This document shows positions 48,837 through 57,838 of a stretch of DNA of 64,000 nt, in pieces. Below the pieces are notes generated by a model, which ran no database searches, was not told the DNA's origin, and was given only the letters and a program-made list of their open reading frames with translations. Every line of letters begins with the position of its first letter. The first letter of the stretch is position 1. Origin of the DNA: Microbacterium trichothecenolyticum (lineage in GTDB: Bacteria; Actinomycetota; Actinomycetes; Actinomycetales; Microbacteriaceae); the NCBI RefSeq assembly GCF_030818955.1, contig NZ_JAUTBF010000001.1:2046001-2110000 (forward strand), in the 5' to 3' direction. A program made the translations under genes and the position numbers.

Positions 48837-49687
48837 CGCGCCCCAAGGTGACGTTGCCCCGCCTCCGCGCGCTGGCGGCCGAGGCAACGCCGATCGTCAT
48901 GGTCACGGCATACGACTTCGCGTCGGGCCGGGTCGCCGAGCGCGCCGGTGTCGACATCGTGCTGGTCGGCGATTCCGGCGCCCAGGTCGTCCTGGGCCAC
49001 CCCGACACCACCTCGGTGACACTCGACGAGATGCTGACGCTCGCAAAGGCCGTACGCCGAGCCGTGCACACGCCGCTCGTCCTGTGCGACTTACCCTTCG
49101 GCTCGAGCGAGCTGAGCGACGAGCAGGCGGTGGCGACCTCCGTCCGCTTCGTGCACGAGGCCGGCGCCGAGGCGGTCAAGCTCGAGGGCGCGAGCCCGGC
49201 ACGCCTGTCGCGCCTACGGGCGATCGTCGAGGCGGGCATCCCGGTCGTGGGCCACGTGGGCCTCACCCCGCAGACCGCCACGGCTCTCGGCGGTCTCCGC
49301 ACCCAGGGGCGCACCGTCGACGAGGCCTTGCGCGTGGCTCGCGACGCGCTCGCGGTACAGGATGCCGGAGCCTGCGCGCTCGTCATCGAAGCCGTGCCCG
49401 CCGACGTCGTCGCGGAGATCCGGCGGGCGCTGCGCATACCCGTCATCGGTATCGGCGCGGGTGCTGCCGACGGCCAAGTGCTCGTGCAGCATGATCTGCT
49501 CGGTATCTCGGAGGGCCGTGTGCCCACGTTCGTCAAGCGCTACGCAGACCTCGGCAAGGCGATGGTCGACGGCGTCGAGGCGTACGCGCGGGAGGTGCGC
49601 GACGGGCACTTCCCGGCGGTCGAGCACACCTACCCGGCCTCCGCCGACGTCGTGGCAGCTGTGCGGGAGTTCGTCGACGGCCGGTGA
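48833..49687 (+). CDS. panB: 3-methyl-2-oxobutanoate hydroxymethyltransferase
   Basis: Ketopantoate synthase of 284 residues, using methylenetetrahydrofolate. Metal and substrate motifs: VTAYDFASGRVAERAGVDIVLVGDS, CDLPFGSSE, AVKLEGA, VVGHVGLTPQ, VIEAVPADV and GIGAGAADGQVLVQHDLLG. GTG 48833. Third gene of the DUF2520-panC-panB operon. A 23-nt C tract begins 17 bp after its stop. Confidence 0.96.
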   Translation: MTRPKVTLPRLRALAAEATPIVMVTAYDFASGRVAERAGVDIVLVGDSGAQVVLGHPDTTSVTLDEMLTLAKAVRRAVHTPLVLCDLPFGSSELSDEQAVATSVRFVHEAGAEAVKLEGASPARLSRLRAIVEAGIPVVGHVGLTPQTATALGGLRTQGRTVDEALRVARDALAVQDAGACALVIEAVPADVVAEIRRALRIPVIGIGAGAADGQVLVQHDLLGISEGRVPTFVKRYADLGKAMVDGVEAYAREVRDGHFPAVEHTYPASADVVAAVREFVDGR

Positions 49688-49703
49688 GCGGCCGGCTGCT
49701 CTG

Positions 49704-49726
49704 CCCCCCCCCCCCCCCCCCCCCCC
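49704..49726 (+). repeat. poly-C tract of 23 nt downstream of panB
   Basis: Uninterrupted 23-C run in the 213-bp gap between panB and a hypothetical gene. It is non-coding as annotated. The rest of the gap shows no convincing gene. Real instability or a poly-G/C base-calling artefact are both possible. Confidence 0.9.
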
Positions 49727-49900
49727 GGCCCGCCGGGAAGCGGCACACGAGCGAGGCGTCGCGGGATCACGGCCCGGAGCGGCACGTCGTCCCACGGCTT
49801 CGTCGCGAGCGCGGCGGTGGGAGAAGCACGACGACACGCGTCAGGCGTCTCCCGGCGATTCGGCTCGCGTTCGCCCGGATGATTCGACGTAGTCTGAGGC

Positions 49901-50470
49901 ATGGCGCAGACAACGAGTACGGACCGGACCGGCACCATCGTGGCCGTCGTCGGCGGATCTCCCACCGATGCTCTCGCGTCCTTCGAGGGCCTTCCCGGGG
50001 TCGCGACGCTGTCGCTCCGCGACAGTGAGCCCGCACTCGCGGCGCGGCGCATCGAGGCCGCGCGGGCACCGTGGGTCGTCCATGACGCCGATCCGCTCGT
50101 CCACGTGGCCGCCGCCTGGATCGAGCTCTACGAGGAACGCGCCACGCTCGGCACGTTGGAGGTCGAGGTCGAGAACACCCTCGGAAGCTTCGAGCGCGGC
50201 GAGGCGATCATGCCCGACTACTACGTCGTGCTCGACCCCGACCAGGCCGACACCACCTGGAGGCACTGGTGGTGCGGGGCGCTCGGGCACCGCGCTCCCC
50301 GTCGCGTTCTGCCCGCGCAGGCACCGACCAGCCCGCGCGACCGGGCGCTTCGCACGCTCCTGACCGCCCTGCCGTCGTCGCGCCCGTGGCCCGATCCGAC
50401 CGCTTGGCTTCCTGGGCTCGCGTTCGAGATCCCCGACCGGATCGGGTTGCGAGATCTCGGAGCGCCCTGA
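49901..50470 (+). CDS. hypothetical protein of 189 residues
   Basis: No family recognised. N-terminal strand-loop GTIVAVVGGSPTDALASFEG resembles a nucleotide-binding fold start. The middle region (APWVVHDADPLVHVAAAWIELYEERATLGTLEVEVENTL) and a Trp-rich block TTWRHWWCGALGH follow. No membrane or export signal. ATG 49901. Converges on the DUF1684 gene 16 bp away, so it is not part of that operon. Confidence 0.65.
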   Translation: MAQTTSTDRTGTIVAVVGGSPTDALASFEGLPGVATLSLRDSEPALAARRIEAARAPWVVHDADPLVHVAAAWIELYEERATLGTLEVEVENTLGSFERGEAIMPDYYVVLDPDQADTTWRHWWCGALGHRAPRRVLPAQAPTSPRDRALRTLLTALPSSRPWPDPTAWLPGLAFEIPDRIGLRDLGAP

Positions 50471-50486
50471 CCCGGCAACATCGTGG

Positions 50487-51290
50487 TCAGGAACGGGGCG
50501 GGGTTCTGCGCGGGGAGCGTTCACCGCCGTCACGCAGCGGACGTTTCTCTCCCGCGGGGATGGGGATATCGAGCCGGTTGCGGGCGGATGGCAGCGGGCA
50601 CACGTAGTGATCGCTGAAGGCGCACGGCGGCAGGAAGGCGCGCGTGAAGTCGATCTGCGTCGCCCCGTCGGCGTCCGGAAGGGGGACGCGCAAGAACCGG
50701 AAGCGATACGACTCCGCACCGCTCGTGGCATCCGCGAAGACGACCGACAGCGCGTCGGGTCCCACGGTGGCATCCAGTGACCGTGAGCGGCCGTCCGGCG
50801 TCGTGAGATGCAGCACGCCCACGGCGGAGGCGAGAGAGCGGTGTCCGTCGACGAGCTCGACCTCGCGGGGTGCGTCCGACGGCTCGAACCGCGCCGGCAG
50901 CGCCCACTCGGCCAGAGGCTCCCACGCGTCGATCCCCACGAGACCGGCACGTTCGGCCGCCGCCGGGTCGAACACGCGCAGCGCCGGTGCTCCGTCGCGC
51001 ACGAAGGCGCGGAGCTCCTTCTCGGCCGCTCTCAGCACGTCGCCCCCGCGCAGCACGACGTCATCGCCCACGGCACGTCCCTCGGAATCGGTGTAGCCGC
51101 TCGCCGCCAATCCCGTGCCGACCACGCGGTCGCCGTCGGCCGACCACTGCCCGGCGACGCCGTCGAGACGTCGAGGCTCGGCCGTCAGCCACGCCGTCTC
51201 GGCGAGGGCCGCCACCCCGTGCGGAGCGAACACCGCACGGTCCCGGGCCCGGCGCCAGTCGTGCCAGGCCGTCGTGAGCGCATCGCTCAT
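50487..51290 (-). CDS. DUF1684 domain protein
   Basis: Protein of 267 residues. WHDWRRARDRAVFAPHGVAAL at the N-terminus and FLPPCAFSDHYVCPLPSARNRLDIPIPAGEK near the C-terminus are the DUF1684 signature. Function unknown. ATG 51290 overlaps the preceding monooxygenase stop as ATGA; it is the last gene of the long minus-strand operon that starts at 61099. Recurrent linkage with flavin monooxygenases and peptide-type ABC genes suggests a downstream catabolic step. Confidence 0.88.
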   Translation of the reverse strand: MSDALTTAWHDWRRARDRAVFAPHGVAALAETAWLTAEPRRLDGVAGQWSADGDRVVGTGLAASGYTDSEGRAVGDDVVLRGGDVLRAAEKELRAFVRDGAPALRVFDPAAAERAGLVGIDAWEPLAEWALPARFEPSDAPREVELVDGHRSLASAVGVLHLTTPDGRSRSLDATVGPDALSVVFADATSGAESYRFRFLRVPLPDADGATQIDFTRAFLPPCAFSDHYVCPLPSARNRLDIPIPAGEKRPLRDGGERSPRRTPPRS

Positions 51291-52405
51291 GACACGGTCA
51301 CCGCCTCGGCGGTCCCCGCTTCCGCCCGCGCGGCACGCCACCCCTCTTCCACGAGCGGGACCACCTGCTCGATCAGCACCCGCGCTTTCTCCAGCGTCTG
51401 GTCGATCGAGTGCGTCACCGGATGGATGCCGAGCACCAGCTCGTCGGTGAGGGCGACGGTGGGGTCGGCGAGCAGATCGTCGGCGAGGGCGCGCGGATCG
51501 CCCCACGCGAAGTTGTCGGAGAGGAACTGCTCGGGCACCGAGAGCGAGGGATCGAGGCGACCGAGCTGGGCCGCGAAGGAATTCCACCGCGAGGCCGTCT
51601 CGGACGCCTCGGCGAGCGCGGCGTCGGTCGTGGTCCCCGGGAACGCCGAGCGGGAGGTGATGACGTAGGGCGTGCGGGCATCGCCCCAGGTCTCGGCGAA
51701 CACGCGGCGGTACTCGACGACCGAGTCCGCCTGCCGCTGCTGGAACGCTCGACGGGCCTCGGGGGTGCGCTCGGGGCCGTTGCCGAAGCGTTCGAGGATG
51801 AGTCCGATGCCGCGACGGGCGGCCGCACGGATGCTCTCGATGTTGGAGCTCCCGGCGAACTGACGCCCCTCCAGGGCCGGGGCCGGTGGCCAGATCGAGG
51901 CCGATCCGCCCTCCACGGTGTTGCCGCGCAGGGCCCAGTCCAGGGTGTCGAGCTTGGCCTCGAAGGTGCCGTCGCGGTCGGGGTGGTACGCCTCGAAGAC
52001 GTGGAACGAGTCGCTCGGAACGCCCTTTCCGAGCCCGGCGAGAAGCCGCTGGCCGGACAGATGGTCGATGACGGCGAGGTCTTCCGCGACGCGCACCGCG
52101 TCATCGAGCACCACCGGCAGCACCGCCGTGCCCAGGGCGATGCGTGAGGTGCTCACCGCGGCCGCGCCGAGGAACGCGTAGGGCGAGGGCAGTGCCGCCC
52201 AGCCCGAGAAGAAGTGCCGCGTCGCGATCCAGGCGCTGTCGTAGCCGAGTTCCTCGATCCCCTGGATGAGGCGGATGTTGTCGCGATAGATGCGCGACAG
52301 ATCGTCGTGCTGGTCGAGGTGGGTGATGAAGCCGACGCGCAGTCGCGACCCCAGAGGACCGGTTCCGCGCGGATCGAGGGTGCTGGGCAGCGAGGGGCGG
52401 GTCAT
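51287..52405 (-). CDS. LLM class flavin-dependent oxidoreductase (second of pair)
   Basis: Luciferase-like monooxygenase of 372 residues. The TIM-barrel opening RLRVGFITHLDQHDDLSRIYRDNI, strand SAWIATRHFFSGWAALPSP, and GQRLLAGLGKGVPSD fit FMN-dependent LLM enzymes. ATG 52405 overlaps the neighbouring LLM stop as ATGA. The pair of LLM proteins may act as a heterodimer like luciferase or on successive substrates. FMNH2 source not encoded here. Confidence 0.92.
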   Translation of the reverse strand: MTRPSLPSTLDPRGTGPLGSRLRVGFITHLDQHDDLSRIYRDNIRLIQGIEELGYDSAWIATRHFFSGWAALPSPYAFLGAAAVSTSRIALGTAVLPVVLDDAVRVAEDLAVIDHLSGQRLLAGLGKGVPSDSFHVFEAYHPDRDGTFEAKLDTLDWALRGNTVEGGSASIWPPAPALEGRQFAGSSNIESIRAAARRGIGLILERFGNGPERTPEARRAFQQRQADSVVEYRRVFAETWGDARTPYVITSRSAFPGTTTDAALAEASETASRWNSFAAQLGRLDPSLSVPEQFLSDNFAWGDPRALADDLLADPTVALTDELVLGIHPVTHSIDQTLEKARVLIEQVVPLVEEGWRAARAEAGTAEAVTVS

Positions 52406-53535
52406 GTGAGGACCTTTCCGGTGAGGGGGCGATCGGGGACGCGCTCGGCGCTGACATCGGGCTCGGCGACCGCGTCGTCGTACGGGGTGAGGTCGGATGG
52501 GGCGGGCCGCGCCGGGATGCCGCGATCGGTCCACGGGACCGAGGTGCGCGCCGCGTCGGCTTGCAAGTGGGGCAGCTGCTCGGCGAAGAGCTCGATGGAC
52601 TCGAGCACGTGAGCGTGGGCGACGTGCGGCCCCTGGAACTGGATGGCCGTCTCCTCGGTGCCGTCGAACTGCTCGGTCCACTCCCAGATGCGATCGGCCA
52701 CCTCGGAGGCCGTCCCGACCGCAAAGCTGAGCTTGTCGGCGATGTCGTCGAAACTCGCGCTGTCGGGGCCGCCGCGCCAGTTCGTGCGCAGGTAGATCGC
52801 GGCGTACTCGCGCAGGAACTCCACCGCGCGTTCCCGAGCGAGCCGGCGGGTGGGAGCGACCAGGCCCGAGCGCAGGTGGATGACCTCGCCGTCGGGGACG
52901 GCGGCGCGGTACTCCGCGTTGATGCGCAGCCGTTCGGCGAGCGGGAGGGGTCGCGGGATCATGAGGCGGAATCCGTGCGCACTCGCGAGCGACACGGCGT
53001 TGCGCCCGGCCGCCGTCCACAGCAGGTCGCGGGCCGGCCGCCCGGCGGGCGGAGAGATCTCGACGTCGCGGAACGTGTAGAACTCCCCCTCGAAGTCGAC
53101 CACGCCGTCATCGATCGCCTGGCGCAGGATCTCGACGACCTCGCGCGCCCGGGCCGCGGCATCCGACCGGTCGAAGCCCCACACGGCGGCGAACTCCTCG
53201 CTCGCGATACCGGTGCCGACACCGAGGTCGAGGCGACCGCCCGAGAGCGCGTCGACCAGCAGCGCCTGCTCGGCGAGACGGATGGGGTGGTAGAACGGCG
53301 CGCAGACGACCGAGGTGCCCAGGCGGATGCGTGAGGTGACACCGCTCAGGCGCGCGAAGAGGGTGAGGGGGTCGGGCACCTCTCCGCGCATGCGGAAATG
53401 GTGCTCGGTGACCCAGACGCCGTGATAACCCAGCCGGTCGCCGAGAACGACCTGCTCCTCGAGCTCACGGTAGAAGGAGGCGGGTGACTGCCCGGGCGAG
53501 ACGTCACCGTAGGAAAAGAGATCGATACGGGGCAT
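52402..53535 (-). CDS. LLM class flavin-dependent oxidoreductase (first of pair)
   Basis: Luciferase-like monooxygenase of 377 residues. FSYGDVSPGQSPASFYREL, VWVTEHHFRMRGEVPDPL (bacterial luciferase alpha-like EHHF) and GGRLDLGVGTGIASEEF are typical. Follows the binding-protein gene by 63 bp with AGGAGG-like sequence upstream. Differs substantially from its neighbour, so the two are not a recent duplication. Confidence 0.93.
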   Translation of the reverse strand: MPRIDLFSYGDVSPGQSPASFYRELEEQVVLGDRLGYHGVWVTEHHFRMRGEVPDPLTLFARLSGVTSRIRLGTSVVCAPFYHPIRLAEQALLVDALSGGRLDLGVGTGIASEEFAAVWGFDRSDAAARAREVVEILRQAIDDGVVDFEGEFYTFRDVEISPPAGRPARDLLWTAAGRNAVSLASAHGFRLMIPRPLPLAERLRINAEYRAAVPDGEVIHLRSGLVAPTRRLARERAVEFLREYAAIYLRTNWRGGPDSASFDDIADKLSFAVGTASEVADRIWEWTEQFDGTEETAIQFQGPHVAHAHVLESIELFAEQLPHLQADAARTSVPWTDRGIPARPAPSDLTPYDDAVAEPDVSAERVPDRPLTGKVLT

Positions 53536-53598
53536 GGGGGTCTTTCTGAAAGGAGGAACCGGGGTCCGGGGCGGCTCAGACGCGCCGCCCCGGACGCG

Positions 53599-55260
53599 TC
53601 AGGACGCGAGCCAGACGTCGTAGAAGCTGTCGGTGTACCCGACCTTGTCGAACTTCCAGCCCTGCACAGCGGCCGTCGTGCCGACGATCTTCTGCGGAAT
53701 GTACAGCGGCACGGCGTAGCCCTCGTCGAGGATGCGGTGCTGCACCTTCTGCGCGGCGGCGATGCGCGTCTGCGGGTCGAGGCTCGACGAGATCACGCCG
53801 TAGGCCTCGTCGATGACCGGGTCGCTCACGAGACCGTAGTTGATGCCGGACCCTCCACCGGACTTCGGGATGGCGCGGGTGGTGAAGGGCACCACGCTCG
53901 TGCCGACGTCGGCGAAGCCGCGCGAGGCGTCGGCCAGGTTGTGCTGACCCTTGGCGAGCTCGGTGGTGAACGCCGCGGAGTCGAAGGGCGTGCGCACGAC
54001 CTCGAAGCCGGCCTTCTTCAGCGACGAGGCGATGGCCTCGCCCAGCTGCTGACGCTGGTCGGTCTGCACATAGAGGCTGTCGACGGGCCACTGCACGGTG
54101 AGGCGCTTGCCGTCCTTGACGCGGTAGCCCTCGGCATCCACCTCGGTGTACCCGGCCTTCTCGAGCAGCGACTCCGCCTCGTCGAGGTCGTAGCCCCACG
54201 ATCCGACGAGCGACTCGTCGAAGGCACCCTCGGGGGGAGTTCCGGGCAGGGTCGTCGACCACGCCTTCTGGTAGACCCCGCCATACACCCCCTTGAGCAG
54301 ACCGTCGACGTCGATCGCCGAGCGCAGGGCGAGCCGCACGTTGAGGTCGTCGAAGGGGGCGATGTTCGGGTTCAGCGCGAGGTAGTACGGCGTGCCCGTG
54401 TTGTCCTGCTGCAGCACCGTGTCACCCGCGGCCTGGACCTCGGGAATGTTCAGCGGCGGCACCTGGTCGACCGCGTCGGCCTGCCCCGACGTCAGCGCAC
54501 CGATGCGGGCCTGCGGCTCGGGCACGAACTGCACGACGACCTCGTCGAGGTACGCCGGCCCGCTGTGACCCCACGTCTCGGGGGCCCACTGGTAGTCGTC
54601 GTTGCGCTCGAGCACGAGCTTGCTGCCCTTGACGTACTCGGCCACCTTGAACGGCCCCGTACCGACAGACAGCAGGGGGTTGCTGCTGAGCTCGGCCGGC
54701 GTGTGAGCCGACAGGACCGCTCCGGAGTAGATCGGCCAGTGCGGCGTCGAGAAGGCGTGGATGAGCGCGGCGTTGGGGCGCGACAGCGTGACCTTCAGCG
54801 TGTGCTCGTCGACGACCTCGGTGCCGGCGATACCGGTCGAGACGGTGGCGAGGTCGGGCTCGTTCAGCGGACGGTCGATGTTCTGCTTCAGCACCGCAGC
54901 GGTGAACGGCGTTCCGTCGTGGAACGTCACGCCTTCGCGCAGGTGGAAGGTGTAGGTCAGGCCGTCGTCGCTGATGTCCCACGACGTCGCCAGGTCGGGC
55001 TTGTACGTGCCGTCGGCGTCTTGTGCGACGAGGGTGTCGAAGATCGAGCTGTTGAGGGAGTTGACGTTCAGGCTCGGGATCCGCTGGCCGTCCCAGACGG
55101 GGGGCTCGGTGGTCGCGAGGTAGGTGAGGGTGCCTCCCGTCACCGGGGTGGCGGGGACGTCGGCGTTCGGTGCGGTGCTGCTGCCGCCCGCGCACGAAGA
55201 GAGAGCCAGCGCCGCGACGACGGCGAGCGTCGGGGCGAGGAAACGGGTTCTGCGGGACAT
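53599..55260 (-). CDS. oligopeptide/nickel-type ABC transporter substrate-binding lipoprotein
   Basis: Exported lipoprotein of 553 residues, SBP family 5. ATG 55260 gives a signal peptide ending in lipobox LSSC. Family landmarks: SWDISDDGLTYTFHLREGVTFHDGTPFTAA and YYLALNPNIAPFDDLNVRLALRSAIDVD. Binds a peptide-like or amide-containing ligand; the linked M20 amidohydrolase and LLM monooxygenases suggest an N-acyl or glutathione-type adduct. Starts 23 bp after the ATPase gene. Confidence 0.94.
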   Translation of the reverse strand: MSRRTRFLAPTLAVVAALALSSCAGGSSTAPNADVPATPVTGGTLTYLATTEPPVWDGQRIPSLNVNSLNSSIFDTLVAQDADGTYKPDLATSWDISDDGLTYTFHLREGVTFHDGTPFTAAVLKQNIDRPLNEPDLATVSTGIAGTEVVDEHTLKVTLSRPNAALIHAFSTPHWPIYSGAVLSAHTPAELSSNPLLSVGTGPFKVAEYVKGSKLVLERNDDYQWAPETWGHSGPAYLDEVVVQFVPEPQARIGALTSGQADAVDQVPPLNIPEVQAAGDTVLQQDNTGTPYYLALNPNIAPFDDLNVRLALRSAIDVDGLLKGVYGGVYQKAWSTTLPGTPPEGAFDESLVGSWGYDLDEAESLLEKAGYTEVDAEGYRVKDGKRLTVQWPVDSLYVQTDQRQQLGEAIASSLKKAGFEVVRTPFDSAAFTTELAKGQHNLADASRGFADVGTSVVPFTTRAIPKSGGGSGINYGLVSDPVIDEAYGVISSSLDPQTRIAAAQKVQHRILDEGYAVPLYIPQKIVGTTAAVQGWKFDKVGYTDSFYDVWLAS

Positions 55261-55283
55261 GTGGATCTTTCTCGGGTGAGGGT

Positions 55284-56984
55284 TCAGGATCGGGTGGGCA
55301 GGGTGGGAATGGCTCGGACGAGCTCCCGGGTATAGGGGTGGCGCGGGTCGTCGAAGACGTCGTCGACGGCGCCGGACTCGACGATGCGACCCGCGCGCAT
55401 GACCACCACGTCGTCGGCGACGTGGCGTACCACCCCCAGGTCGTGCGAGATGAAGAGCAGGCTGATGCCCAGGCCCACCCGGAGGTCGGACAGCAGATCG
55501 AGCACCTGCGCCTGCACCGACACGTCGAGCGCCGACACCGGCTCGTCGCACACGAGCACCTCGGGATCGACGGCGAGCGCGCGCACGATCGCGACGCGTT
55601 GGCGCTGACCGCCCGAGAGGGAGAGGGGATGCCGCGACAGCAGCGCCGTGTCGAGCCCGACCTGCTGCAGCAAGGCGCCGGCACGTTCTCGACGATCGCG
55701 GCGAGCGACGCCCGCGGCGCCGAGGGCCTCCGACACCACGGCCTCCACATCGTGCCGGGGGTCGAACGAGCCCAGCGGATCCTGCGAGATCACCTGGATG
55801 CGGTGACGTCGCGCCCGTCGTGCGCGCTCGGTGGCGGGCACCCAGGGCTCACCGTCGAGCTCGACGGTGCCGGTGTCGGCAGCGGTGAGTCCGAGCACGA
55901 TGCCGGCGAGCGTGGACTTGCCCGAACCGGATTCGCCCACCACCCCCAGAGACGTGCCCCGCGGGAGGGTGAACGAGATGTCGTCGACGGCGAGCAGACG
56001 GCCCCCGTCGGGGCGTCGGTAGGTCTTCGTCACGCCCGTGACACGCAGGGCCGGCGTCAGGGGGTCGCGCGTCGGCGAGGCGGGCGGAACGGGCGTCTCG
56101 GCGCGGGAACGGATGACGCCGAGCCGGCGCGGGGCAACAGAGCGTCGGGGCGTCGGTGCCGGCCGTTCGAGGCGCACGGGTGCCGCCTGCGACAGTCGCT
56201 CCCCGCGCGAGCGCTCCGAGGGGATCGCGTCGATGAGGCGCCGCGTGTAGGCGGCCGACGGGGCCGACAGCACCCGGGACGCCTCACCGCGCTCGACGAC
56301 CTGTCCGTCTTTGAGTACGAGGATCTCATCCGCCAGGTCTGCGACGACGGCGAGATCGTGACTGACCAGCAGCAGCGCCGTGCCCTCGTCTCGCACGCGC
56401 CGCAGCAGGTGCAGCACCTGGCGCTGCACCGTCACATCCAGAGCCGTGGTCGGCTCGTCGGCGATGAGCACGCGGGGCCCGGCGGCGAGGGCGCTGGCGA
56501 TGAGCGCGCGTTGGCGCAGGCCCCCGGACAGCTCGTGCGGGTATTGCGCGGCCCGAAGCTCCGGCTCGGGAACGCCGACGTCTGCCAACAGCTCCAGCGC
56601 CCGCTCCCGGCGATCGCCTCGGGCCGCGTGCGTGTGCACGCGGACGGCATCCGTCACCTGAGGACCGATCCGCACGAACGGATCGAGCGAGACGAGGGCG
56701 TCCTGAAGCACCAGGCCCACGTCGGCTCCGCGCACGCGGCGCCAGGCGTGCTCGCCGAGGCCGAGCAGATCGGTGCCGTCGAGTGTCAACTCCTCGGCCT
56801 CGACGCGGGAGCCCGGGCCGACCAGGCCCAGCAGGCTCCGGCCGGTCACCGACTTGCCCGAGCCGGACTCGCCCACCAGGGCCACACAGCGCCCGGGCTC
56901 GAGGTCGAAACCGACGCCGTCGACCGCCACCGTGTCGCCGAAGCTCACGCGCAGATCACGCACGCGCACGAGCGGCGCGCTCAC
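55284..56984 (-). CDS. fused double ABC ATPase (DppD-DppF type)
   Basis: Protein of 566 residues containing two ATPase domains in one chain. Domain 1: Walker A GESGSGKS at about 37, LSGGLRQRA, VLIADEPTTALD. Domain 2: GESGSGKS again at about 345, LSGGQRQRV, VLVCDEPVSALD. The linker (about 255-310) is Arg/Pro-rich. Replaces separate DppD and DppF subunits. GTG 56984 overlaps the permease stop as GTGA. Energises the peptide-type importer. Confidence 0.94.
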   Translation of the reverse strand: MSAPLVRVRDLRVSFGDTVAVDGVGFDLEPGRCVALVGESGSGKSVTGRSLLGLVGPGSRVEAEELTLDGTDLLGLGEHAWRRVRGADVGLVLQDALVSLDPFVRIGPQVTDAVRVHTHAARGDRRERALELLADVGVPEPELRAAQYPHELSGGLRQRALIASALAAGPRVLIADEPTTALDVTVQRQVLHLLRRVRDEGTALLLVSHDLAVVADLADEILVLKDGQVVERGEASRVLSAPSAAYTRRLIDAIPSERSRGERLSQAAPVRLERPAPTPRRSVAPRRLGVIRSRAETPVPPASPTRDPLTPALRVTGVTKTYRRPDGGRLLAVDDISFTLPRGTSLGVVGESGSGKSTLAGIVLGLTAADTGTVELDGEPWVPATERARRARRHRIQVISQDPLGSFDPRHDVEAVVSEALGAAGVARRDRRERAGALLQQVGLDTALLSRHPLSLSGGQRQRVAIVRALAVDPEVLVCDEPVSALDVSVQAQVLDLLSDLRVGLGISLLFISHDLGVVRHVADDVVVMRAGRIVESGAVDDVFDDPRHPYTRELVRAIPTLPTRS

Positions 56985-57838
56985 AGCGAGCTCCGGCGGG
57001 AGACGAAGCGCTGCTGCGCCCAGCGACCGGCGACGGTGATCGCCACGACCGACGCCGTGATGAACAGGCCCGGCCAGATCGACAGCGCGGGTGCGATCGA
57101 GAGGTACTGGCGGGATTCGGCCAGCATGAGACCCCACTCCGGCGTCGGGGGAACGGCACCCAGCCCCAAGAAGCTCAGGGCCGCGCCGAAGATGATCGAG
57201 ACGCCCACGCCCAGCACGGCACTGACGAGAACGGGGCCCAGGCTGTTGGGGACGACGTGACGGGCCACCAGCCGAACAGGCGGCAGGCCCAACGTCACGG
57301 CGCTGCCCACGTAGCCCGACTGGCGCACCTGCAACACCTGCGAGCGCACGAGACGAGCCGCCCCGGGGATGCGGCCGAGCCCGACCGCCCAGATCACGCT
57401 CGCCTGTCCGGGGCCGAGCACCGCGATGGCGACGAGGGCGACGAGCACCTCAGGAAATGCCAGGAGCACGTCCAGACCGCGCGACACGATCCGGTCGGTG
57501 ATTCCCCGGGTGTACCCGGCGATCACCCCCAACAGCACTCCTCCGGCGAGGGCGATCACGGTCGCGCCGACGCCGAGCGACAGCGAGTACCACGCGCCGT
57601 GCACGAGGCGGGAGTACAGGTCGCGACCCAGCTGATCGGTGCCGAGCCAGTGCGCGGCGCTCGGTGGGGCGAACGCGTCGGCGGGGTCGCTGGCGAGGGG
57701 GTCCTGGGTGGCGAGCAGTCCGGGCGCGACCGCGGCCGCCACGAGCGCGGCGATGACCACGAACGCCGCGATCACGCCGACGGGAACGCGATCGAAGCGC
57801 CGCGGGGTGGCCGCGTGGGGAGCGAGGGCGACGGTCAT
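56981..57838 (-). CDS. peptide-type ABC transporter permease (DppC-like)
   Basis: Membrane protein of 285 residues with six helices. HWLGTDQLGRDLYSRLVHGAWYSL is the DppC hallmark and the EAA-like loop reads GAARLVRSQVLQVRQSGYVGSA. ATG 57838 overlaps the DppB-like stop as ATGA. Forms the channel with the product of 57835-58848. Confidence 0.94.
   Translation of the reverse strand: MTVALAPHAATPRRFDRVPVGVIAAFVVIAALVAAAVAPGLLATQDPLASDPADAFAPPSAAHWLGTDQLGRDLYSRLVHGAWYSLSLGVGATVIALAGGVLLGVIAGYTRGITDRIVSRGLDVLLAFPEVLVALVAIAVLGPGQASVIWAVGLGRIPGAARLVRSQVLQVRQSGYVGSAVTLGLPPVRLVARHVVPNSLGPVLVSAVLGVGVSIIFGAALSFLGLGAVPPTPEWGLMLAESRQYLSIAPALSIWPGLFITASVVAITVAGRWAQQRFVSRRSSL

Noticed and set aside
49841..50950. 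Minus-strand frame linking the hypothetical gene region and DUF1684
   Set aside because: DUF1684 has its own start at 51290 in another frame; this one shows no family.
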